Shown here: positions 37,603 to 44,636 of the stretch, in pieces | Numbering within the stretch: the first letter of the stretch is position 1 | Layout: every line of letters starts with the position of its first letter | Assembly (NCBI GenBank): GCA_934668875.1 | Contig: CAKUON010000005.1 | Coordinates: 62,001 to 126,000 of the forward strand | Reading direction: 5' to 3' | DNA length: 64,000 nucleotides | Source: an uncultured Collinsella sp. | GTDB taxonomy: Bacteria; Actinomycetota; Coriobacteriia; Coriobacteriales; Coriobacteriaceae | Translations under genes and position numbers: made by a program | The notes under the pieces: model-generated | Database searches by the model: none | Told to the model about the DNA's origin: nothing | What the model saw: the letters and a program-made list of their open reading frames with translations, nothing else

Positions 37603-38202
37603 CTACTTGATCTCGATACTCGAAATCTCGACGTCGCGTGCCTCACTCACGGCCGCCTTCATGTCATCGGGGAACTCAATGGAGTTGAGGAGCGCTTCAG
37701 CTTCTTTCTCGTGAAGCTCGACGTTCCTAATCAAGATGTAGATGCTTCCCGTGTCGACGTCGGAAAAGAGGTAGGTATAAGTACCGCCATTGTCCTTGCA
37801 CGTTCCGGTGAGCCATGTTCTACCGTTGTACTCGACGGGGTCGCCATCCTCCCACTGGAACGTTCCGGTGTGCCTTTCGGCCTGCTCTGCAAAGGACTCT
37901 TCGGCCGTCATCTTCTCTTGCCAAACGGGGATGAAACGGTCGACTGTGGTGTTCTCGTTCTCGGGGAAGGTGAGCTGGACCCTGTCGGCGTTCTTGCCGG
38001 CGGAGTCGCTTACGCCGACGCCCTCGGGCATCTCGACCTTAAACCAGATAAAGTCGGTCTTCTTGGCGACGGGGGCCTTTTCCTTGCTCTCGCTCTTGGA
38101 GGCGCTGCCGCCGCCCGATGCGCTCCCGCCGCAGCCGACAAGGGCAAACGCGGCAAAGAGGGCGATGCAGAGGGAAAGGATCGATAGGGTCTTTTTCTTC
38201 AT
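37603..38202 (-). CDS. Lipoprotein B (paralogue of lipoprotein A)
   Basis: This is a 199-residue lipoprotein with lipobox LVGC (Cys24) and a Ser/Gly/Lys-rich linker. The mature part opens KTDFIWFKVEMPEGVGV as in lipoprotein A. The most conserved positions are the aromatic residues and the pattern DRFIPV, DPVEYNGRTW. ATG at 38202 follows AAGGAGG by 8 bases; the open frame beyond to 38343 is not supported. A small perfect hairpin (ATAGGT/ACCTAT, 38343-38360) and the 18-bp motif lie upstream. Confidence 0.75.
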   Translation of the reverse strand: MKKKTLSILSLCIALFAAFALVGCGGSASGGGSASKSESKEKAPVAKKTDFIWFKVEMPEGVGVSDSAGKNADRVQLTFPENENTTVDRFIPVWQEKMTAEESFAEQAERHTGTFQWEDGDPVEYNGRTWLTGTCKDNGGTYTYLFSDVDTGSIYILIRNVELHEKEAEALLNSIEFPDDMKAAVSEARDVEISSIEIK

Positions 38203-38398
38203 GGTGGCGTCCTCCTTGTCTGCCAGGGACATCGTGTGCCGCGGATCGCTGGGGCGGCGGTTACGCGCACACGATGGCTTTGTTTGCTGTGCTGTTGTTC
38301 CTCCATTCGTCGTCCGGTGCCGTGTTAAGCGTTGCCCCAACATAGGTTTCCTTACCTATATGTATGCCCCGGTTGCCGCTGCCCGGGAGTCTCGAAAC

Positions 38399-38416
38399 GT
38401 GGGCCATGTGTCCCAT
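38399..38416. promoter_or_regulatory. 18-bp motif upstream of lipoprotein B
   Basis: This is the second identical copy of the motif found at 37447-37464. It lies 197 bases upstream of the lipoprotein B start. It could also have come along with the gene duplication. Confidence 0.45.
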
Positions 38417-38577
38417 GTTTGCGGTGCCGAAGCCTATCGTTCGTCATAGAAATCCGCGATGGCCAGGTGCGCTGACGCCCATGTGCTTATGGGCTAGACT
38501 TAGCACCATTATGTGATCGATGCGGTCGGTCGGCGGTTGCCGCTCGACCGATGTATATGACTTGAAGGTGCATGTGT

Positions 38578-39210
38578 ATGAGCCAAGAGATGATGGACAA
38601 GACCTGCCGCGGGTTTGCCGAGGCGCTGGCCGCGCGCGAGCCGGTGCCCGGCGGCGGCAGCGCGAGCGCCTTTGTGGGTGCGCTGGGCGCCTCGCTGTGC
38701 GGGATGGTCGCGCGCTACGGCGCGACCAACCCCGCGCTTGCCGATCGCGCGGATGACCTGACGCGCGCGTTTGCCCAGGCTGATGAGCTGGCCCAGGAGC
38801 TTGTCGAGTTGGTTGCCGAGGACGTTCGTGCATATGGGCAGGTGTCCGCGGCGTACGGTATTCCGCGTGGCGATCCGGCTCGAGCGACCGCGATTCAGGA
38901 TGCGCTGCATGTGGCCGCCATGCCGCCGTATCGCATTATGGATGCCTGCGGGCGTGCACTGGCGCTGCTCGAGGACATGGCCGACAAGGGTTCGCGTCAG
39001 CTGCTGTCCGATGTGGCGTGCGGCGCCGTGTTCTGCCGTTCCGCTATGCAGGGCGCGAGCTTGACGCTCTTTGCGAACACCACGTCTATGAAGGATCGCG
39101 CTCGTGCTGAGGAGCTCGAGACGGCGTGTGATGAGTTGCTCGACACGTGGTTGCCGCGCGCCGATGCGCTGGCGCGCCGCGCCGCCGACGCTGCAAGGAA
39201 GAGAGGATAG
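38578..39210 (+). CDS. fchA: Methenyltetrahydrofolate cyclohydrolase (FchA / cyclodeaminase family)
   Basis: This is a 210-residue, all-helical protein of the formimidoyltetrahydrofolate cyclodeaminase family, with the signature PVPGGGSASAFVGALGASL near residue 20. The stand-alone form is called FchA and interconverts methenyl- and 10-formyl-tetrahydrofolate in clostridia. ATG at 38578 has GAAGGTG 7 bases upstream, while ATG at 38572 is too close to that site. folD starts 2 bases after its stop, so the two are one operon. The partner FolD lacks cyclohydrolase residues, which makes this the likely source of that activity. Confidence 0.85.
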   Translation: MSQEMMDKTCRGFAEALAAREPVPGGGSASAFVGALGASLCGMVARYGATNPALADRADDLTRAFAQADELAQELVELVAEDVRAYGQVSAAYGIPRGDPARATAIQDALHVAAMPPYRIMDACGRALALLEDMADKGSRQLLSDVACGAVFCRSAMQGASLTLFANTTSMKDRARAEELETACDELLDTWLPRADALARRAADAARKRG

Positions 39211-39212
39211 CC

Positions 39213-40067
39213 ATGGCTGAACTGCTGAAGGGTGCTCCCGTCGCCCGCGCGTTGACTGAGGAACTTGCTGCTCGCTGCGCTGCCCTGTGCGAGCGGGGCG
39301 TTGTTCCGACGTTGGCTATCGTGCGTGTGGGTGAACGCGAGGACGACCTATCCTACGAGCGCGGCGCGCTCAAGCGCTGCGAGAAGGTTGGCATTGAAGC
39401 TCGCCGCGTTTTGCTTCCCGCCGATGTTTCGCAGGACGAGCTGTTGGCGGCCATTGAGGACATCAATACCGATTCGTCTGTTCATGGCTGCCTGATGTTC
39501 CGCCCGCTGCCCGCCGGCCTTGACGAGGACGCGGTTGCCGCGGCACTCGATCCTGCCAAGGACGTTGACTCCATGACGCCGGCTTCGCTGCTCACCACGC
39601 TTTCGGGGCGCGGCGAGGGTTTTGCCCCCTGCACAGCCGAAGCCGTGCTTGCTTTGCTGGATCATTACGGCGTTGAGCTGGATGGAGCTAAGGTTGCTGT
39701 GGTCGGGCGCTCGCTGGTGATCGGGCGTCCTGTTGCCGCCATGCTTACGGCGCGCAATGCGACCGTGACGACGTGCCATACGCATACACGCGACCTTGCT
39801 GCCGAGTGCCGTGCTGCCGACATTGTGGTTGCCGCCGTTGGACGCGCGCGTACGATTGGCGTGGATGCGGTTCGCGAGGGCCAGACGATCATCGATGTTG
39901 GCATTAATTGGGACGAGGCCGCTGGCAAGCTGGTGGGTGACGTCGATTCTGATGCTGCGGAGCCGGTCGTTAACGCCATCACGCCCGTGCCGGGCGGCGT
40001 GGGCGCTGTGACGACGGCGATCCTCGCCAAACACGTGATCGAGGCGGCCAAGCGCGCATCGAAATAG
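39213..40067 (+). CDS. folD: Methylenetetrahydrofolate dehydrogenase (FolD family, probably dehydrogenase only)
   Basis: This 284-residue FolD protein oxidises methylene-tetrahydrofolate. The nucleotide-binding segment VAVVGRSLVIGRPVAAML and the C-terminal TPVPGGVGAVTTAIL are normal. The usual YxxxK motif is broken: Y48 is present but the position of the catalytic lysine is A52 (SYERGALK). The glutamine of VQLPLP is F96 (CLMFRPLP). Both residues are needed for the cyclohydrolase step in the human and E. coli enzymes, while the aspartate of KDVD (D119) remains. It is therefore likely a monofunctional dehydrogenase working with the adjacent FchA. Confidence 0.88.
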   Translation: MAELLKGAPVARALTEELAARCAALCERGVVPTLAIVRVGEREDDLSYERGALKRCEKVGIEARRVLLPADVSQDELLAAIEDINTDSSVHGCLMFRPLPAGLDEDAVAAALDPAKDVDSMTPASLLTTLSGRGEGFAPCTAEAVLALLDHYGVELDGAKVAVVGRSLVIGRPVAAMLTARNATVTTCHTHTRDLAAECRAADIVVAAVGRARTIGVDAVREGQTIIDVGINWDEAAGKLVGDVDSDAAEPVVNAITPVPGGVGAVTTAILAKHVIEAAKRASK

Positions 40068-40100
40068 GCGTTTTGGGCTGTTTGAGGGGTTAGTTCTATA

Positions 40101-40339
40101 CCCCGTGGACAAAAAATGCCAAATATGAGTACTGTTGCCAAGATGGTCACATATATTTTAGGTCAAATAGGCTCTCTAACGATATTTATTATCGATAGAG
40201 AGCCTATTTTATTGGACCTATGAGGAATTACATCATCTAATTTTTGAACAAATGTAGACTTTCGACACCCATACGTAGCAAAATTGCTGTTACTAAATTG
40301 GTGACAGTACTCATATTTGGCATTTTTTGACCACAGGGG
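40101..40339. mobile_element. AT-rich MITE-like element with 41-bp inverted ends
   Basis: The ends at 40101-40141 and 40298-40339 are inverted copies that match at about 37 positions, including an unbroken 26-base core. The inside has a perfect 13-bp hairpin (AAATAGGCTCTCT at 40165-40177 with 40197-40209) extended by CGATA/TATCG. The element is 239 bp long, very AT-rich compared with its flanks, and has no open frame of note. These are features of a miniature inverted-repeat element. No clear target duplication is seen. It lies between folD and the dipeptidase gene, and the inner hairpin followed by TATTTTATT could act as a folD terminator. Confidence 0.6.
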
Positions 40340-40421
40340 TTGCCAGCGCCGCGGTTTCGCCCTTTTTGCGTCGAAGCGATACACTGTTGCCGTTTGATTT
40401 CTTCGCTCAAGGAGGATGCGC

Positions 40422-41945
40422 ATGCCGTGTACAACGATTTTGGTTGGTAAGAACGCGAGCTATGACGGGTCGACGCTGGTCGCCCGCAACGAGGACTCGT
40501 CCAACGGGGTGTTTGAGCCCAAGCGCATGCGCGTGGTGCATCCCGACGAGCAGCCGCGCGTCTACACGAGCGTCCTGAGCCACCTGACGATCGAGCTGCC
40601 CGATAACCCCATGCGCTACACGAGCGTCCCCGATGTCATCCCCGGTCACGGCATCTGGGCCGAGGCCGGATTCAACGAGCTCAACGTCGGGATGTCCGCA
40701 ACCGAGACGCTCACCACCAACGAGCGCGTCCGCGGCGCCGATCCGCTCGTGGACTACGTGCCCGCCAAGGGCAACGAGGGCGAGGACGGCTATGTTCCGG
40801 CACAGCCCGGCGGCCTCGGCGAAGAAGACATGGTGACCCTGGTGCTGCCGTACGCCAAGTCCGCCCGCGACGGCGTGCGCATCCTGGGCGATCTGCTCGA
40901 GCGCTACGGCACCTACGAGAACAACGGCATCGCCTTTAGCGACGTGGATGAGATCTGGTGGCTCGAGACCATCGGCGGCCACCACTGGATCGCCAAGCGC
41001 GTGCCCGACGACGCCTATGTGACCATGCCCAACCAGCTGGGTATTGACAGCTTTGACCTGGACGACGCCGAGGGCGCCCAGGCCGACCACATGTGCTCCG
41101 CCGACCTGCGCTCCTGGATGGCCGAGTGGCATCTGGACCTGACGCTGGGCGTCGAGGGCGACGGTCCGGCTGCGGTCTTTAACCCGCGCGAGGCCTTTGG
41201 CTCGCACAGCGACAGCGACCATGTCTACAACACGCCGCGCGCCTGGTACATGCAGCGCTGCCTCAACCCCAGCGACGTGTGGGATGGCCCCGACGCTGAC
41301 TTTACGCCCGAGAGTGACGACATCCCCTGGAGTCGCGTGCCCGAGCGCAAGGTGACCATCGAGGACATCAAGTACGTGCTTTCGAGCCACTACCAGGGCA
41401 CGGAGTACGACTGCTACGGCAGCAAGGGCACGCCCGCCACGCGCGGTGCCTATCGCCCCATCGGCATCAACCGCAACAGCCAGCTCGCCGTGCTGCAGCT
41501 GCGCCCCTATGCGCAGCCGGCCTATCGCGCCGTGCAGTGGATGGCCTTTGGCTCCAACTCGTTTAACGCGCTGGTCCCGCTGTACGTCAACGTCGAGACC
41601 ATGCCCGAGTACTACGCCGACACGCAGGCCCGCGTGACCTCCGAGAACTTTTACTGGGCCAACCGCCTGATCGGCGCCCTGGCCGACGTTCGCTTCCACG
41701 AGTGTGGTCGCGCGGTTGAGGATTATCAGGAGAAGGTCGGCGGCATGGGCCACAAGCAGCTCCATGACGTTGACGCTGCCGTTGCCGCCCTGCCCGAGGC
41801 CGAGGTTTCCGCCGAGCTGGCACGCGCCAACGAGGCCTTCGCCGAGCTTGTGCGCGTGGAGACCGATGCTCTGCTGGGTAAGGTGCTCTACACCACGAGC
41901 TGTGCCATGAAGAACTCCTTCGCGATGAACGATAACATCAGGTAA
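40422..41945 (+). CDS. C69-family dipeptidase (PepD-like Ntn hydrolase)
   Basis: This 507-residue protein belongs to peptidase family C69 (U34). The N-terminus MPCTTILVGKNASYDGS supplies the cysteine nucleophile of the Ntn-hydrolase fold, exposed after removal of the first residues. The segments LVARNEDS and EIWWLETIGGHHWIAKRVPDD are typical. ATG at 40422 follows AAGGAGG by 6 bases; an in-frame ATG at 40416 overlaps that site. No signal peptide is present, so it acts in the cytosol on dipeptides. Confidence 0.88.
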   Translation: MPCTTILVGKNASYDGSTLVARNEDSSNGVFEPKRMRVVHPDEQPRVYTSVLSHLTIELPDNPMRYTSVPDVIPGHGIWAEAGFNELNVGMSATETLTTNERVRGADPLVDYVPAKGNEGEDGYVPAQPGGLGEEDMVTLVLPYAKSARDGVRILGDLLERYGTYENNGIAFSDVDEIWWLETIGGHHWIAKRVPDDAYVTMPNQLGIDSFDLDDAEGAQADHMCSADLRSWMAEWHLDLTLGVEGDGPAAVFNPREAFGSHSDSDHVYNTPRAWYMQRCLNPSDVWDGPDADFTPESDDIPWSRVPERKVTIEDIKYVLSSHYQGTEYDCYGSKGTPATRGAYRPIGINRNSQLAVLQLRPYAQPAYRAVQWMAFGSNSFNALVPLYVNVETMPEYYADTQARVTSENFYWANRLIGALADVRFHECGRAVEDYQEKVGGMGHKQLHDVDAAVAALPEAEVSAELARANEAFAELVRVETDALLGKVLYTTSCAMKNSFAMNDNIR

Positions 41946-42016
41946 AACGCTTTGTCGCTTTCGCGCAATCTTGGGTACAAGAAGGCCAATGCAGTTGTTC
42001 ATGATTGGAGCCAACC

Positions 42017-42433
42017 ATGGTTATGAAATTCGATCAGCTTGTTAACGGCGCCATCAACGTGGGCTTTGGCGCCGCTGCCGTTGCCGTCGAGGGAGGCAAG
42101 AAGGTCCTTGACGACCTCAACGCCAAGGGCGAGCAGGTACGCAAGGACGCTGACACTCCCGATATCGCCCGCAGCGTATCCGACATGTTCGAGCAGGCCG
42201 GCGGCACCATCTCCGACCTTACCGAGCGCCTGGGCATGCAGGGCGAGACCGCGGCACAGCGCGTGCTCGATGAGCTCATCCTTGCTCGCGTCCGCGTTAT
42301 GACCGCCCCCGAGCGCACGGCCTTCCTGGCTCACGTGCGCGACATCGTCGATTCGGTCGAGGACAACGTGACCTCGGTGCCCGTCGAGTCCGTTGAGCCC
42401 GACGACGCAGAGGATGCCGAAGAGGCCGAGTAG
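42017..42433 (+). CDS. Small helical phasin-like protein
   Basis: This is a 138-residue, mostly helical protein with an acidic tail (DDAEDAEEAE). The run INVGFGAAAVAVEGGKKVLDDLNAKGEQVRKD resembles phasins and other coiled-coil partners. It lies 8 bases before the UbiB-type kinase gene. Small phasin-like genes often precede AarF/UbiB genes, so a regulatory partnership is possible. GGAG lies 6 bases before ATG 42017. Confidence 0.6.
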   Translation: MVMKFDQLVNGAINVGFGAAAVAVEGGKKVLDDLNAKGEQVRKDADTPDIARSVSDMFEQAGGTISDLTERLGMQGETAAQRVLDELILARVRVMTAPERTAFLAHVRDIVDSVEDNVTSVPVESVEPDDAEDAEEAE

Positions 42434-42441
42434 TAGCGCAG

Positions 42442-44205
42442 ATGGCAGATCCCACCACCGATTTCAACAACCAAGACCCCTTGTGTGACGAGGCGGCAGT
42501 TGTCGACGAAGTCGAGGCTGCCGTCTCGGGCACTCGCAAGAAGCCCCGCGCCGTGGACATGGTGCCCGAGGAGCCTGACGCCATGGCTCCGTGCGACGAG
42601 TACCAGCTAACGCCGGCGGGCCGTCGCGAGCGCATTGGACAGATCGTCCGCCTCGTCAAAAAAAACCGCGTGTGGGATAACCTCACGCCGGTGCGCCTGC
42701 GCCGCCTGCTCGAGGAGCTCGGCCCCATGTTCGTCAAGATGGGGCAGATTTTGGCCAACCGCTCCGAGATTCTGCCGCAGCGCTTTTGTGACGAGCTGCG
42801 TCGTCTGCGCTCCGATGTAGAGCCGGTGCCGTACGAGGTGGTGCTTCGCTGCCTAGAGGAGGAATACGGCCTGCGCCTGGGGGAGATGTTCGACGCGATC
42901 GACCCCAACCCGCTTGGCAGTGCCTCGCTCGCGCAGGTGCACCGTGCTCGCTTGGTGACGGGCGAGGACGTGGCCGTCAAGGTGCAGCGCCCCGGTGCTC
43001 AGCAGGTCATGGCCCAGGACATCGATATCATTCGCTCGGTGGTGCGCATCGTTTCCAAGTTCGTCAACACCGATCAGTTCGTTGACTTGCACGGCGTGGT
43101 CGAGGAGCTGTGGACCTCGTTTCGCGAGGAGACCAACTTTTTGGCCGAGGCCAAAAACCTCAACGACTTTTACGAGTTCCATAAGAGCGTGCGCGGCGTG
43201 TCGTGTCCCAAGTCCTACTTGGATCTGTGCACCGAGCACGTCGTGGTCATGGATTACATCGATGGCATCTCGATTGCCGACCCCGAGCGCCTGGTGGCCG
43301 AAGGCTACGACCTGGAGAAGATCGGCTCGACGATTGTCGAGGACTATTCGACGCAGGTGCTCGACGACGGCTTTTTCCATGCCGATCCGCATGCGGGAAA
43401 CATCATTCTCAAGGACGGTATCGTCTACTTTATCGACCTGGGCATGGTCGGGCGCATGTCGAGCCACGATCGTGGCATCGTCAAGGACATGATTTTTGCC
43501 GTGGCCGAGGGTGACGTGCCCAAGCTCAAAGACTCGCTCATGCGCTTTGCCGTGACGCGCGGCGATTCGGCGGAGCTCGATCACTCGGCATTTTTGTCCG
43601 ATCTGGACTTTATCGTTGCCGACTTTGCGGGCCTCGATCTGAAGGACCTGGACATCGGCGAGTTTTTGACCTCGCTGCTTAATTTGGCGCGCAAAAACGA
43701 CGTCGAGCTGCCGAGTGTGGTGACGATGTTCGCGCGCGGCATGGTGACGCTCGAGGGCCTGCTGACCGAGTACATGCCCAACGTCAACATGATCCAGATC
43801 ATCCAGACGCATATCAAAAACGAGAAGAGCACCTATGCCCGCGTTCGCGAGATGGGTCGCGACTTTGCGGCGAGCAGCTACCGTGCGGCCAAGGGCTCGC
43901 TCGAGGCGGCCGAGTACCTGGGGCTGGCGTCGCGTATGCTTACGCGCGGCCAGCTTAAGGTGAATCTGCAGCTCATGAGCAGCGACAAGGCGCTGCGTCA
44001 GATAGGCGGCATCGTCGACCGCATGTCAATGGCCATTGTTATCGCCGGTCTGTTTATCGGCTCCTCGGTGGTCTACTATGCGCGCATCGAGCCTGTTGTG
44101 CTCGGTATTCCGATCATCGGCTTTGTTGGCTATGTGAGCGCGCTTGTTTTGGCGCTCATGCTGGGCCGCAATATCTGGCTCAACAGTCACGGCGGCAAGC
44201 ACTAG
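42442..44205 (+). CDS. ABC1/AarF/UbiB-family atypical kinase
   Basis: This 587-residue protein-kinase-like ATPase carries the family motif KMGQ in FVKMGQILANRSEILP, the alanine-rich loop PLGSASLAQVHRA in place of a glycine loop, the lysine in VAVKVQRPG, ADPHAGN as the catalytic loop and IDLGMVGR as the metal motif. Two C-terminal membrane helices follow (MAIVIAGLFIGSSVV and IIGFVGYVSALVLALML). UbiB proteins support isoprenoid-lipid and quinone metabolism by extracting lipids from membranes; the lipid here is unknown. The start is ATG 42442. Confidence 0.88.
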   Translation: MADPTTDFNNQDPLCDEAAVVDEVEAAVSGTRKKPRAVDMVPEEPDAMAPCDEYQLTPAGRRERIGQIVRLVKKNRVWDNLTPVRLRRLLEELGPMFVKMGQILANRSEILPQRFCDELRRLRSDVEPVPYEVVLRCLEEEYGLRLGEMFDAIDPNPLGSASLAQVHRARLVTGEDVAVKVQRPGAQQVMAQDIDIIRSVVRIVSKFVNTDQFVDLHGVVEELWTSFREETNFLAEAKNLNDFYEFHKSVRGVSCPKSYLDLCTEHVVVMDYIDGISIADPERLVAEGYDLEKIGSTIVEDYSTQVLDDGFFHADPHAGNIILKDGIVYFIDLGMVGRMSSHDRGIVKDMIFAVAEGDVPKLKDSLMRFAVTRGDSAELDHSAFLSDLDFIVADFAGLDLKDLDIGEFLTSLLNLARKNDVELPSVVTMFARGMVTLEGLLTEYMPNVNMIQIIQTHIKNEKSTYARVREMGRDFAASSYRAAKGSLEAAEYLGLASRMLTRGQLKVNLQLMSSDKALRQIGGIVDRMSMAIVIAGLFIGSSVVYYARIEPVVLGIPIIGFVGYVSALVLALMLGRNIWLNSHGGKH

Positions 44206-44263
44206 AGGCTGCGACCGTCACCGTATTTTCCTATCGCAAACAATAGCTTTTACCTTGGGCTTC

Positions 44264-44286
44264 GCCTGCGTGCGAGGCCCTTTTGC
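44264..44286 (+). terminator. Terminator after the UbiB-type gene
   Basis: GGGCTTCGC pairs with GCGAGGCCC (one G-U) and is followed by TTTT. It separates the kinase from the riboswitch-controlled unit. Confidence 0.7.
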
Positions 44287-44321
44287 GTGCTACCATATTG
44301 ACGGTAATAATCGATGGCCTA

Positions 44322-44492
44322 GATGGTGGTGCGGAGACGCACGAATGCGTGGTTTTCCTGCGCATTTGGGAGAATCGGGGTGCGAATCCCCGGCTGTACC
44401 AGTAACCGTAATTCCTCTTGGCTCGGGATGCTCGCGTCGCAGATCGGACGACGTGCCCGAGCCGTTAAGGTTAAGTCGGATCGCCTCCCATC
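44322..44492 (+). ncRNA. Cobalamin riboswitch
   Basis: The closing helix P1 is GATGG (44322-44326) with CCATC (44488-44492). The conserved core reads GGGA, then GGGGTGCGAATCCCCGGC, then TGTACCAGTAACCGTAA, which follows the RF00174 pattern (GGGAA, GGUGAAAAUCC, GCuGcCCCCGCAACUGUAA). The 3' conserved box AAGTCGGATCGCCTCCC matches AGYCAGGAxACCUGCC. It ends 145 bases before the ATG of the giant surface protein. A GC-rich hairpin (GCGGC/GCCGC, about 44511-44520) follows and may be the expression platform. CTCC at 44611-44614 could also pair with the GGAG Shine-Dalgarno sequence at 44629-44632. Confidence 0.85.
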
Positions 44493-44636
44493 TTGCATGC
44501 GGCTGCGGCGTATGCCGCCGGCGTGCATAGGGCTCTGGAGGGAAGGGGGACCCCGATGGGGGAACTCGAGCGCAGCATGCGCGATGACGTGGGGCAGCCT
44601 CAGGGTAACGCTCCAAGTACAGACAGTAGGAGACAA

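Noticed and set aside
40101-40339. A small gene or tRNA in the AT-rich gap.
   Set aside because: The frames are short and without binding sites, and no cloverleaf can be drawn; the symmetry of the whole segment explains it better as a palindromic element.
44493-44636. A longer start for the giant protein at 44493.
   Set aside because: This would place 48 codons over the riboswitch expression region, without a signal-peptide function; the ATG at 44637 has a proper TAGGAG site.
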